Shown here: in pieces, positions 10,803 through 22,281 of the stretch
Layout of the letters: each line of letters starts with the position of its first letter
Numbering within the stretch: the first letter of the stretch is position 1
DNA from: Adenophora triphylla var. japonica
Taxonomy: Eukaryota; Streptophyta; Magnoliopsida; Asterales; Campanulaceae
DNA length: 64,000 nt
NCBI GenBank assembly: GCA_022495995.1
Contig: JAFEMH010006972.1
Span: forward strand, 1-64,000
Reading direction: 5' to 3'
Notes under the pieces: model-generated
Told to the model about the DNA's origin: nothing
The model's database searches: none
Seen by the model: the letters and a program-made list of their open reading frames with translations, nothing else
Program-made: the position numbers and the translations under genes

Positions 10803-11290
10803 TGTAGAAGGTGGCCGTGAGGCTATTGTCTACGCAACAGAAGGTAGGAGCATATTTAGCATAGAGGCCCTTTAAACCCCTGGCATCTGTATCCCCTTAT
10901 TGGAGGTTCACGCTTTTTGACCCTTTATTCAAAACCCCTTAGAGTTTTTTGTGAGGGTCTTGTGGCGATCATGTAAGCGGGCTTATATGTAGGCCTTTGT
11001 TACATACAGGCATGCGAGTAATGGCCCTAACGAGGTCCTTCGCGCAATTAGTGGGTCCGAACTTTAGGTCTTTGTCCCCACTAGAGTCCGTAGGTACGAG
11101 CATCATGGCCTTTGTACCTACGTTCATCTATATCCACTTTTTCTTGGTGGTGTCACGCGGGCAGGACGGAGTATCCTCCCCGCGATCGAGTACAAGCGTA
11201 ATGGCCTTTGTACCCATATAGGCTTACGGATCTTAATGGATCTTTGCGCATCAGTAGGTAGGAGCTCATATGTTGGCTCTTGAACCTACT
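10803..11290. repeat. Stem-loop array between convergent genes of the Tat element
   Basis: A run of imperfect units, each with inverted arms. Clear stems: GTAGA/TCTAC at 10804-10808 and 10829-10833; TATGTA/TACATA at 10986-10991 and 11001-11006; TAGTGGG/CCCACTA at 11049-11055 and 11077-11083; CGTAGGTAC/GTACCTACG at 11089-11097 and 11114-11122; CGCGGG/CCCGCG at 11156-11161 and 11179-11184; GTAC/GTAC at 11190-11193 and 11210-11213; AGTAGGT/ACCTACT at 11253-11259 and 11284-11290. Several loops contain ATGGCCTTT or GGCCTTTGT, so the loop is more conserved than the stem. It lies between the end of the antisense gene and the end of pol, where two convergent transcripts would meet. Confidence 0.75.
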
Positions 11291-11439
11291 GGCATCCGCT
11301 TGCGGGCATCCATCTCACCGCTGTTGAAATTTGGTGGGAAAGGCGTTATAACTATTTTTGCACCAAAATTTGATGGTAACTTCATACTTATATATATAGG
11401 GGTCTATACTCCCTCCAAAAATTACAAAGATATAAAAGA

Positions 11440-13865
11440 AGTACTTTCTGAGGTGATCGCTATTCCAAGTGTGTTTAAGCTCTTCTCCTTCTTTTGGTCA
11501 CAATATGTAGGTACCCTCCTTGACTATTTTGGTGACCTCATATGGTCCCTCCCATTTCGGGGACAGTTTATTGAAACCAGGTTGGGTCCCTTGGACCTCT
11601 ACGCTTCTAAGTACCCAATCTCCAACTGAAAAACTCCTCTTATTTACCCTTTTATCGTGGTGCTTCTTCGCTTTCTATTTGTAGTTCACTATTTTTTCAT
11701 ATGCCCGCATTCTCTTTCCTTCGAGATCGTCCATGTCACACCTTCTGTTTGCCTCGTTTTGAGACTCATCGAAGTATGTGACTCTGTACGAGGGTAGGGC
11801 AACCTCAACTGGAGCGATTGCCTCTGACCCATACGTGAGCGAGAAGGGAGTTTCTCCTGTAGAATTTCTTATAGTGGTGCGGACAACCCATAATGCGATC
11901 TGGAGCTCATCCAACCATCGTCCTCCTCGCCCCTCCAAGTTTTTCTTTAGGCGGTCAGGACTAGCTTGTTCGCGGCCTCAGCTTGGCCATTTCCCTGGGG
12001 ATAAGCAACTGCAGACTTACGGTGTTGCACTTTCATTCTCACGCATTCAGCAGTGAATTTTGGGGAGAACTGAGTGCCATTGTCTGAAATTATTGCTCGG
12101 GGGACCCCAAATCGACAATAGATGTGGTCGTGGACAAAATTGATGGTATTCTCCTCGGAGATGGTGGCTAAACCCTTGGCTTCTGTCCACTTGGTAAAGT
12201 AATCCACGGCCACCACAGCATATTTGATGTTTCCTCGAGCAGTTGGGAATGGTCCAATGAGATCGATCCCCCACGTATCAAACGACCACGATGGTACAAC
12301 CAAAGTTTTCTCTGTTGATGGTATTCTGGGGATGTCTGCAAATCTCTGGCACATATCACACTTTCTTACATATTCCTGCACATCCCTTCTCATTGTAGGC
12401 CAAAAGAATCCCTGGAATTTGATCTTGTCTGAGAGGGTGCGGGCACCTGGATGCCCGCCACAAACTCCTTCATGAACCTCATAGAGTAAGTTAGTGACCA
12501 TGTGAGTTTTGACACATCTGAGCAAAGGCTTGGTGAATGATCGTCGAAAAAGTACCCCATCGAGGACGAGGTATTTCGCGGACACCGTTCTGATGGCTCT
12601 AGCCTTTGCTGGATCCTCGGGGAGGGTCTGCTTCTCGATGTAATCCTTGATCTCATCTACCCAGTCCCTTACTTGATCCTCAATACTGTTTATCTGAATC
12701 CGATCTATAGCAGGTCTCTCCGTGAACTCAATCTGGCAATCTGTCTCCAATTCAGCAATTTCTTGATCGGTTATTCTGGAGAGGAGGTCTGCCTCCACAT
12801 TGTCCTCTCTCATGACTTGGTTCAGCTCATAGTAGGTGAAATTTTTGATGAGGATTTTTGCAAGGCCGCAGTACTGAGTTAGCACCGGGTTGATAGTATC
12901 ATACTCCCCCCTAATTTGATTAACTATGAGCTGAGAATCACTGTTGATCTCTATATTCTGAACTCCCAAGTCTCTTGCCAATTCCATGCCCGCTATGATT
13001 GCTTCATACTCAGCTTGATTGTTAGATGCCTCGAACTTGAATCTCAAGGCCCTCTTAAATTTCTCCCCGCACGGTGCGACCAGAAGTATGCCCGCTCCAC
13101 TAATTAACTTGCTCGCAGAGCCGTCCACGAATAAAGTATATATTTCTTCCGGGCGCTCTTTTGGCTGTGTAATTTCAGTGCTCGAGCAATCTGGGGCTTC
13201 CTCTGATTCTGCCCGCTTTCTCTTGGTCGCTGTCCGCTAATTTGAATGATGATTCTACCACAAAATCAACTAAGGCCTGCGCTTTGATTGTCTTTCTCGG
13301 GGAGTAGGTGATCTGGAACTCAGTGAGTTCGATAGACCAAGCTAGCATTCTCCCCGAAGACTCTGGTTTGTGTAAAACCTTTCTAAGCGGGGTCTCAGTT
13401 AGTACAGTTATAGGATGTGCAGAAAAGTAGGCTCTTAATTTTCGAGCAGATACAAGCAAGGCGTAAGCTAACTTTTCTATATTAAGATAACGCCCTTCTA
13501 CGGCGGACAATGCCTTAGAAACATAATAAACTGGTTTTTGGGAGTTATTATCCTCCCTTACAAGAACAGCGGCCTCTTTGCCCGTATCGATGCTCGCTAA
13601 AAACAGAAAAAGGTCTTCCCCGGGCACCGGGCTGCTGAGTAGAGGTGGTTGCCCGAGGTATGTCTTGACTTCTTCAAAAGCTTGATGGCACTCTTGATTC
13701 CATGCAAATTCATCAGGCTTCTTCCCCCCTTTTAGAGTTTTGAAGAAGGGGAGGCATCTCTCTGCTGACCGCGAGATGAAGCGGCCAAGTGCGGTGATGT
13801 GACCATTGAGTTTCTATACATCCTTCACGCAAGCAGGAGGTTTCATGTCCAGCAGTGCTTGAAAC
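11440..13865 (-). pseudogene. Tat-type pol remains: RT end, RNase H, second RNase H, integrase
   Basis: Reading leftward from 13865: late reverse transcriptase, then RNase H (13627-13175, with SIELTEFQITYSPR), then a second, archaeal-type RNase H starting MDGSAS near 13128 with EYEAIIAGMELA and NSDSQL, then integrase with the HHCC zinc finger near 12480-12350, GIDLIGPFP, DNGTQFS and the late glutamate region near 11950. The C-terminal part of integrase continues to about 11440 through a frameshift near 11940 and stops near 11675. The stop at about 13815 replaces a glutamine (CAG to TAG). Reverse transcriptase palm and fingers, protease and gag are absent, so the element could move only with enzymes supplied by a relative. 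Confidence 0.9.
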
Positions 13866-14700
13866 TGATGACGCCAAGCTTTTCAGGGTCAGGAGCGGTT
13901 CAAGGGTATCTGGCTTGATATATTTAGTGGTTTGTTTGTACCTAGATCACAACACAAATAAGCACCGTTAAGGTCAAAGTTGGATGTTACTCCAACTCAG
14001 GCCCTCGGGTGTGAGAGTAAGAATACTGAGATAATAAGGCTTTGAATACCTTGGAGTGTGTGTGTGTAGGGTTTTAGAGTAATATGGCTTACTCAATATA
14101 TTTGGAACTTACCTTGCCCAAGGGGACAAATGTCTTCTATTTATAGGCAATGTAGTGGTGCTTGTTGATGTAAGCAATGAGATCAGCCCTATGGGGCACT
14201 TTGGTATTTGACTAGCTACACGTGTCCGCAGCTAATTGGCCCTGTCAGGGAGGGAACATTGACTGTAAAGGGGACATGGCTGAAAGGGACATGAGCCGTG
14301 TAGATGGCTTGGCGCATTAAATGAAATAGTAGGCGCCTGACTGAGCCGCATTAAACGCGTGATGGGGGAGCCGGCAACTTGCATGTCAGAGCCAATAAGC
14401 TAACTTGCTCAGTAAGGCTAGATATTAACCGGGAAGCAGACATGTGCCCGCGGTCAACATCGTGGCCGCGGTCAAAGGTATTTGACGCGGGCACGGAAGA
14501 TGCGGTCATGCCTCCTGTGGGCACTGATCCAGCGGTCAAGATCCCTGCGGTCTTTGATAGGGATAATACGGGGAGGGACGCGGTCTTGACCTCAAGGGCC
14601 TATCTGTCCGCGGTCTTCCCCGGCCTCCAGGAACTGCCACGTCACTGGTTCCTTGGACCAGACCGAGCGCGGGTCCGGTCCAGTAGATCCGGGCTCATCA
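13866..14700 (-). repeat. 5' LTR of the Tat-type element
   Basis: 835 bp, the partner of 5408-6246, with the same TGATGA/TCATCA ends and the TATA box at 14137-14146 (minus strand). No primer-binding site follows: the base after the LTR end begins late reverse transcriptase coding sequence. Confidence 0.94.
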
Positions 14701-14705
14701 CTTTT
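14701..14705. repeat. Target-site duplication CTTTT, right
   Basis: Five bases directly after the LTR end TCATCA, identical to 5403-5407. The WAK homology resumes immediately after. Confidence 0.93.
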
Positions 14706-15843
14706 GTAGATACTTTTTGTTTCAAAATCACTCCACCATTTTGCTCAAAGAATTTCTCTCTTCTCCTACTATGTTTCCGTCTCTTGATGCCAAAATACAA
14801 CCAAGTTACGCCAATGATTACAGCGATGGCACACGTAGTGATACCTGCATATGGTTTTTAAATCCAGATTAATCATAACCACAATAAAGTCATGCATGAT
14901 TTTTGAGCAACAAAAAATCATATAAATATGTAGCCTTAATTTTCCCTAATTTTCATTTTAGGTGCAAAGCGTTTATAATTTATTTTAATATAATACTTAC
15001 CTAGTGAATACGCCAGCACTGGAAATTGCAATTTCTGAGCTACACATCCTCTCCTATTTTGCATCCCATCATCAATATAACCTTGTGGACAAGAAGGACG
15101 GCTCCCATTTCTCCAGCCATCGCCAACATACCCTTGTGGACATGAACACATGTAATTACCTGGCGTATTGATGCATATTCCCTCACATGAATTTCTGTTT
15201 GGATCTTCACACTCGTTGATATCTGGTGAAAATAGCATCATAAAACACAATAGCATAGTTTATACCTGAGTGATCTTAACATACATTAATACACTACACT
15301 CTTAAATCAACTGCCTGTTCTGCATATATTCATGTATGTATTTGTATATGTATGTATGTATGTGGGCATGTGTGTTATTCTGCTGCCTTTTGGAGATTAA
15401 TTCTTGTTGTAGTGCGGTCTTGTCTGGGTATGAGATGGTGACAATTTTGTGTTTGATGGGTGAATGAGAATCTTGATTATCCTAATATAACCCAACAAAA
15501 TTATCTGGTATAGGAAAGAAAAGGAAAAATAAGCTAGCTTATCTCCAAAAAAAAAATAAAAAAATTACCTTGGGTACCTGGATACAGGTATGGATTTCCC
15601 TCATATCCTGAAAAGCATCTGCATCGATACCCTCCATTGACACCCCTGCTAGAGTTAACACATATATTATTGGCTTGGCCGGCAAGGACGTTACTGCTTT
15701 GGGCGTCGGCACAGGTCAGGTTTCCAATAGCCCAATCAAGTGCAGCGAAACATTAGCCTTGGTCCTGGTCACAAATTCCATGTCATTGAAATCTGACAGC
15801 CCCTGAAAAGTAAATGTGTCCTCCTCACCAAGAAACGCATAAC
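14706..15843 (-). pseudogene. WAK-like kinase pseudogene, EGF and transmembrane piece
   Basis: Three exon pieces on the minus strand. From 15843 to about 15569 is ectodomain (AFLGEEDTFTFQG, cysteine-rich block, CRCFSGYEGNPYLYPG) followed by a donor. Exon 15222-15001 encodes an EGF domain with calcium-binding signature DINECED and ends in GCVAQK...YSLG; it is bounded by AG and GTAAGT. Exon 14844-14706 encodes the transmembrane and juxtamembrane segment. The two later exons match the intact gene at 63869 onward and 63715 onward in structure and sequence. Introns are 15223-15568 and 14845-15000. The gypsy element at 5408-14700 separates this piece from the kinase domain; the Ogre-like element at 15844 separates it from the N-terminus. 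Confidence 0.92.
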
Positions 15844-17606
15844 TGTGAATGTGTGCCCCAAATTTTGTGTATTGGAAATTCACGCGAGTTTGAAGACATC
15901 CGGTTTAATTTGAAAAACGGAGTCGCCACGCCATTTTGATTACCTCAAAACTTTGAAAAAAAGGTTTTATGGGTTCGGAGGTTAAGTTACCCCTTGGGAA
16001 GAACGGATCGTCGTTCACCCAAGGTGCCTTGCCGGAGCAAGTCTCCCAAGATTTCATTAATCATGCTTGCTTGCGTGCTTTCTTGTGTGCATGTGTTTGA
16101 AAAATAAAGGGGGGGGGGATGTCCCAAGTTGTCTTCCGGACGTACAAACCATTTATTGGTTGTCGCTCGAGATTTTTTGGAATTTTATGTATTCGGGATT
16201 ATGATCCCGTCCTCACTTGGACTTGTGATCATTGCATTTTTAACCTCGGAACTTTGCATGATCGAGAGAATGACTCCCTTTTATAGTCACAAAATGAGGT
16301 TCTTTAGGAAGGAATGTCCTTAGCCCATCAATCTTACACTTTAAGATGGTCGAGCTCATATAGATGCTTCATACTCGTCTTAAGTGATAATCGGAGATAT
16401 AGGGTTCAAGGTTGTCCCTTTCTAAAGAAACTATGAAACCTTTTATGGAAGAAACGATGTAAAGATAGTATCTTTTACACCGGTCCGTTCCAAGGTAGCT
16501 AATGGGGACATGGGAGAATGCATGTAAAAATGACATTTTTAGTGAAAAGATGACATTTTTGGGTTGCAAAGGATGCATTTGATTTAAAGAAGTGATCTTT
16601 ATTTGCAAAGGATGCATAAAGACATGATTTTTATGCAAAGAATGCATTTTTATGAAGAAATTGGGATTTAAATATGCAAGGGATGCATGAAGATTGCATT
16701 TTTAAGAAGCAAGGGATGCTAATTTAGGATAAAGATATGATCTTTAATGCAAAGGATGCTTGAAAAAGGATTTCATGTGCAAAGGATGCATTTTTATCAT
16801 AAAGATTGGATTTTTATATGCAAAGGATGCATGAAGGTGGCATTTTTATGTAAAAATAGGGTTTTTAGGTGCAAAGAATGCACCTTTGATTCAAAAGATT
16901 ACATCTTTAATGGCAAGGGATGCCTAATGCATGCAAAGGGGGAAAGGGGGTATAAAGATATGATCATTAGCTATGAATGCCAAGTCCCAATGCAAAGATA
17001 ATAACAATATATGAAATGCAATGAGCAATTAAATCATATAGAGCAATTAGGATGTAAGATTAGGGAATGAGAGGTTACCAATGGTGGCCTCTTCTTCTTT
17101 GGGTGGAGCTAGGTGGAGGGACCAACTTCTAGATCTTCAAGGAGGAGGGAGGAGGCTTCTTGGCACCCTTTTGGCTTCCTAACTTCGCATCATTTGCTTG
17201 TGTATAGTGTATTGTGTAATGGTTAATGATATTGTGTCTTGGTTGATGATATTGTGTATCTTGTTGATGATATTGTGTATAAAATGGGTAGAGGAGGGCT
17301 CTATTTATAGGCTTTCTGAAAATAGCTAATGAGGCCGTGCGGCTAGAGGTCCTTGGCTAATGCAGCCGTGCGGCATTATCCTCATGACTCAAAAGATGTT
17401 TCTAGAATCATGCAAGGTGGCAAATTCTAGAACATTTCCTAATTAAGAAAACGTGTTTCTTAATTAGGAAGCTTCCCTTCAGCCCTTAATTGTTTTGGAA
17501 CAGTTCGAATATTTCCGAACACTAGGAAGGTCCGGGAATTACCGGGAAACTTACCGAAATTGTCGGGAAATCTAACCGAAGGCATGAGCCGATTTGGGTA
17601 CTTACA
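15844..17606 (-). repeat. 3' LTR of the Ogre-like element
   Basis: 1763 bp, plus-strand ends TGTGAATG and CTTACA, so on the minus strand it starts TGTAAG and ends TTCACA. It carries CTATAAATAG on the minus strand at 17301-17310, a block of TGCAAAGGATGCA-type repeats at 16540-16960 and two GCCGTGCGGC boxes at 17334 and 17365. Confidence 0.94.
16540..16960. repeat. TGCAAAGGATGCA-type repeats inside the LTR
   Basis: About ten imperfect units of 30-45 bp, each with TGCAAAGGATGCAT or TGCAAGGGATGC and an A/T-rich spacer. The same block is in the other LTR at 33705-34125. Frames crossing it give repetitive cysteine-rich peptides that I regard as artefacts of the repeat. Confidence 0.8.
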
Positions 17607-17616
17607 AGCCCCTCGG
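17607..17616 (-). other. Polypurine tract of the Ogre-like element
   Basis: On the minus strand CCGAGGGGCT directly precedes the LTR start TGTAAG at 17606. It fixes the minus-strand orientation. Confidence 0.75.
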
Positions 17617-18085
17617 CAACGTCACTTGCGTGGCGAGTGGGGTTGTCGATAGAAAAGGATCCGATCTCGGCGAATGCCGAGACGGATTGAGAGACCGAGG
17701 TGGTCGAGTGGCTGAACCTCTTGAAGGCTACCTACGTATCCCGAGTGGGAATCAAGACAGGCCGTAGTTCGGAATAGGGTCCGCTGAGGAATGGAGAAGA
17801 GAAATTGGTCTCTTGCTGGGGAAGTAGAAGAGAAAATGACCTAAGAGGTCAAGCAATTGATCCTACTGGGGATATGCTAGAAGTGACCGATGTGGTTAGA
17901 TATCTAGACCTCTATGAGGGGCTACTTCATCACTGATGAGTGACGAAGGAACAGGGTGACCAAAGTGGTCGGATGGCTGGACCTTTTATGAAAGGCTACC
18001 TACGTATCCCGGAGGAATCAAGCCTTGATCGTAGTTCAAGCATCACTAGATAGTTAGGAACGATGTCTAGGATCCTTGAGGTTTT

Positions 18086-18250
18086 GACAATTAATGGAGG
18101 TTGTCACCTGATTGACAATTAATGGAGGTTGCCACCTGATTGACAATTAATGGAGGTTGTCACCTGATTGACAATTAATGGAGGTTGTCACCTGATTGAC
18201 AATTAATGGAGGTTGTCACCTGATTGACAATTAATGGAGGTTGTCACCTG
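18086..18250. repeat. 28-bp tandem repeat, six copies
   Basis: Units start GACAATTAATGGAGG at 18086, 18114, 18142, 18170, 18198 and 18226, nearly identical. A diverged copy appears near 18752. It lies between the purine tract and the antisense genes, in the variable 3' untranslated part of the element. Confidence 0.9.
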
Positions 18251-18742
18251 AAGAAACTAGAGCTTACGTCACTATCTGTGATAGAGGTAGCTGAAGTTGA
18301 GAAAACTGAAGCATACTTCACTATCGAGGAGATAGAGGTAGCTAAAGTTTGGAAAACTGAAGCATACTTCACTATCGAGGAGATAGAGGTAGCTAAAGTT
18401 AGGAAGAACTTGAGCGTACGTCACTATCTGTGATAGAGGTAGCTAAAGTTTGGATAACTTGAGCATACTTCACTATTCGTGATAGAGGTAGCTTAAGTTT
18501 AGAAGACTTGAGCATACTTCACTATTCGTGATAGAGGTAGCTAAAGTTTAGATAACTTGAGCATACTTCACTATTCGTGATAGAGGTAGCTTAAGTTTAG
18601 AAGACTTGAGCATACTTCACTATCTGTGATAGAGGTAGCTAAAGTTTAGAAGACTTGAGCATACTTCACTATCTGTGATAGAGGTAGCTAAAGTTTAGAA
18701 GACTTGAGCATACTTCACTATCTGTGATAGAGGTAGCTTAAG
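18251..18742. repeat. About 49-bp tandem repeat, ten copies
   Basis: Units contain CACTATCTGTGATAG followed by AGGTAGCT; the CACTAT starts lie near 18270, 18319, 18370, 18422, 18471, 18520, 18569, 18618, 18667 and 18716. CTATC and GATAG are inverted arms, so each unit includes a small hairpin. The central bases vary (CTGTG, TCGTG, CGAGGA). Confidence 0.88.
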
Positions 18743-19132
18743 TTCGGATTTCGACAATTCGAAGGTTGTCACCTAGCGTTATCCCGTTATAACGGAATTA
18801 ACGGAGGCGACTGGGAAGAAAGCTTAATTGCTTAAGAGATAAGGGATATCTTCTGAAAAAGATGTTATCTTAGTTAAAGGATAACGGGAATTGTAGGCCC
18901 AAGTGGAAAGTCCAGGGGCAAAATTGTAATTTCTGCTCAGAGCGAATGAGGCCGCCCGGCATGAGAGGGAGGCAAAAGAAGCCGTACGGCTGAAAGATTA
19001 ATTTTTCCAGATTATTTAAAATCTGATTTGAACGGGCTATTGGCATTGTTGCCGCCCATTCCAGCCGAGGGAGAGAGAGAGAAGAGAGGAAATTCGAAAA
19101 TCCTTCAATTCCCTTGCTTCCTTTGATCAAGA

Positions 19133-21780
19133 ATGGATCCGGAGGGTAATCCTATGCCGAGACAAGCTAGAAGAAACATCTCCGCGGCCGCTCAAAGGAG
19201 GAGGAAGGAGATTGTCCGTACGGAGAGAAAGTATGACTTTCTTACGCCTCCATCGGAGCTTTATCCGGGGAGAAGAGAGCACAAATCGACGAACCCGCGA
19301 TCGGTCGGGGTAAGCATTCTTATTTGGCTCAAATCCATCGATTTTGATTGGATTTTAGTTGATTTAGGGCTTGACCCGAATTTTAGGAATTTTCTAGGAT
19401 TTTCCTAGGATTTTTTGAATGACTTTGAGACATTGATGAATAACCTATGAGGCTAAGAACATGCATGTGCAATTTATTTGACAAAAATAATGAGAATGAC
19501 CCACTTTTTTTCTTGAAAATAAAGTAAGGATGATAATTGTTTAAAGTGAGACGGAGTTCTTGCATGTGCTAGAACTAGGTCAAAATTTTGATTATCAATG
19601 AGAAAACAGGATTTTGGAAGATGAAAAGGATTCATGCATGCCACTTTGTTGAAAAATAATGCTTATGTGCAAAGAATTTTGAAAATTGTGATTTTGTGCT
19701 TTAGGAAAGCAATATAATTTGACATGACGTGTTTCAAGTGATGAAAGACGTGTTTTCTATGCAAAGGATGCTAGAAAAACTTTATGAATGCTTTTCTTTT
19801 GAAAACATGTGCACTTTTTTGAATATATGCATGATTTTGAAAATGATGAAGGACTGACACATTTCTTTGCTGTGCTTGTCTACAGGAGAACAAGTCTAGA
19901 GGTCCTTCTGAGATTGCTGTCAGGCTATGGGAGAGGATGCCCGATTTCGAAAAGAATGGGGCGAACCCCAAGCACAGCGGGCTACCGGCCCGGATCTTTT
20001 CATTGAGGCTATCGGCAGGGGGATTCATATCACTTCTAAGAGCAAGGGCTTGGTCCAGGCCCTTTCAGAGTTTTGGTGGGACACCACTCATAGCTTCCAT
20101 CTGAGCTGGGGAGAGTTGACAGTGACTCCCGCTGATTTCACAGCTATCACTGGCCTACAGTTCACTGGGAGGCCTGTGACTTGGAGGGACCATATCACAG
20201 CTGAGGAGTTCCGAGCTTTGGTCGAATTTGAGTTGATTCCAAAGGGGCTAGGAATGGAGACGCGGAACGTCGAGGTGGTAGTCCAGAACTGCATACGAGA
20301 GTTCGCTGCTAATGATGTGACTGCCCACCAGCTTGCTAGAGCTTTTGTGTGGTTGATGCTGTCGGTCACCATCTTTGCTAATTCTGGGACGCTGGCCATG
20401 ACTTGCCTTCTCGACTCTTTGGAGGATGTTGGCGGGATTGGGACGGTCTCGTGGGGCGAGGGCGGATTGGCGGAGCTTTACTTCTCTCTGGATATGTACA
20501 AATGAACAAGGCCGCTCCATGGATCAAGCTTTTCATTTGCTCTTGAGGTAGTCCCTCTTTCTTTTCTCTTTCTTTTCTTGTCTTGAGACTTTTATGAAAG
20601 AAAAATGACCCTTTTTGATGTTTTGAACATGCAGGTCTGGTTCTGTGGGTGATCAGGTTCTTTCCGTGGAACCAACAGAGCGATATCACCATCTTCCCTG
20701 CTATGGTTCGCTGGAGGGGAGATGCGAGGGATAAGTTCACGGGGAAGACCCGGATCACCTTTGACTATAAGATGGTGAGGCCGGTCATCAACAGGGATGG
20801 ACATGATGGAGTGGACTTCTACCCTTGGGGCAGGTATCCAGAGATTTTGCTAGGAGAGGCCATTGAGGCGACCAGGCAGAGGAGATGGCTGACAGAGCTG
20901 ACATGTGATGTCATCTATTTGGGGGACCGATTTTCTAGGCAGCATGGCCATGTCCCTTCATTGGACGCCATTACTCCCCATGATCCTCCAGCACGAATGC
21001 TACAGCCCAGGGATCAAGTGCAGCGGATGAGATTGCTAGATATCGTGCAGCGTGGCCGCCGAGGAGTATTTTGACATGGATACCCCTACGCCGTGTTTGT
21101 GGAGCAACGCCCGAGGACGCCACGTAAGCCGATGAAGCCGGCGGTCACTGTGGATATGGGGAGTGACGAGCCTTCGACCCGCCGATCCCTCCCGCGCACA
21201 TTTCATACGTGGTCCACGGAGTTCCGAGGAGGATGAGGATTCCCGTCCCTCGACACTAGGGAGCCCCAAGATACCCCGCCGCCCGACAAAGACTGTAAGT
21301 ATACTTTTAGGGTCTTTCCCTTTTTCGCATTTCTTTGCTTTTTGCAATTTTGAGATTTTCTCGAGATTTTTCTCCTCTTTTTCTCGTGTTCCACTCGCAC
21401 CTATGACAGATTGGTTAGGTGTAACAGTGGCCGGAAAGACATGTGCCGGTCCCTTCCGAGGAAGCCGGCTTGAACTTCAAAGGCAAAGCCGCGACGCACA
21501 GAGCCCGGGCGCAAGAGAAGGCATGTCGGGGCATCAGCCGTCTACCTCATCGGCTTCGGTAGTACTCTTCTAGCGCCGCCAGGCTCTGGGGACGAGGACC
21601 CAATGCCGACATCTTGGAGCAAACTCGGGCCGAGTACGAGCACGACAATGTCCATCTGTCTCGATGTGAGCGACCCTGCAGGACTTGATGAGGGAGGCTA
21701 ACGCCTACGAAGCCGAGCAAATGATGAGGAAGAAGAAGAATCGGAGGCCTAAGAGGTCTCTAGAGTGGATTAGGAACAAA
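19133..21780 (+). pseudogene. Antisense plant-mobile-domain-like gene remains
   Basis: Opposite to pol. A short first exon (19133-19309, MDPEGNP... ending before GTAAGC) is followed by a probable intron ending CTACAG at about 19887. The main block (about 19888-20503) has TTHSFHLSWGELTVTPADFTAITGLQF, cut here to its key residues WGE and TPADFTAITGL, then VSWGEGGLAELYFSLDMY, which resembles the plant mobile domain family. After another probable intron the protein resumes at 20640 with RFFPWN and VDFYPWG, to about 21072, with a weak C-terminal part to about 21780. Frames shift between exons and stops occur, so it is not functional as it stands. A host-gene origin by capture is possible but not shown. 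Confidence 0.65.
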
Positions 21781-21914
21781 ACAAACAATGAACACATTTT
21801 TATGCACACTTTGTTTATTTTTTTGCTTTATTTGGGCGCCGATGGGGCGAAGACTATGCATTACTGTTTTATTTGCTTTTCTATTTATGCTTTTATTAAT
21901 TTGCATATTACTTG

Positions 21915-22281
21915 AGCCTCGGGGCAATTTTTTGCTTGGAATTGGGGCTGAAACGGGGCCAAAATGATTCATAATGATATATAAATGCTTGGGTGATCTT
22001 TGAACATGTTTTTGTACAGGTCTTGGTTGAGAAAGTGGGGTGAAAACTCCCTTGGGCAGCAACTTTGGTTGCTGCAGATTTTTTCTGCAGATGGCAAATG
22101 TAGCCGTGCGGCATGGACCTGAGGGCAAATGAGGCTGTGCGGCTCACAGTTCTGTCTGGACTGGCTATTTTCTGAATAAAAGCAAGGCTTGACCATTTCA
22201 TTTCATTTTCAATCTAGACTTGTCCCAATTGTTCCCAGAGCACATATTGGACTTAAAGACACCATCTTTGGTCATTTTGCA
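21915..22281. other. Spacer between the two antisense pseudogenes
   Basis: No coding sequence recognised. It holds GCCGTGCGGC at 22103-22112 and GCTGTGCGGC at 22134-22143, the same paired boxes as in the LTRs. Confidence 0.5.

Larger units (their letters stand above)
5408..14700 (-). mobile_element. Ty3/gypsy Tat-lineage retrotransposon, internally deleted
   Basis: A 9.29-kb element with two LTRs (5408-6246 and 13866-14700) and a perfect 5-bp target duplication CTTTT at 5403-5407 and 14701-14705. The pol genes are read on the minus strand, so the right copy is the 5' LTR. The purine tract next to the left LTR agrees with this orientation. The polyprotein has RNase H, then a second archaeal-type RNase H, then integrase, which marks the Tat lineage. 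Primer site, gag, protease and most of the reverse transcriptase are missing: the 5' LTR joins the late reverse transcriptase directly. A separate gene runs the opposite way at 6837-10322. The two LTRs differ at roughly 25 positions by eye, about 3%, so the insertion is moderately old. Confidence 0.95.

Noticed and set aside
16747..17001. 84-residue cysteine-containing open frame in the LTR (and its copy at 33910)
   Set aside because: It is a translation of the TGCAAAGGATGCA-type repeat; the regular cysteines come from the repeat unit and not from a protein family.
18086..18742. Direct repeats with regular spacing, reminiscent of a CRISPR array
   Set aside because: Plant nuclear DNA, no spacers of unique sequence between identical repeats, and no cas-like gene. 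These are plain tandem repeats in a retroelement.
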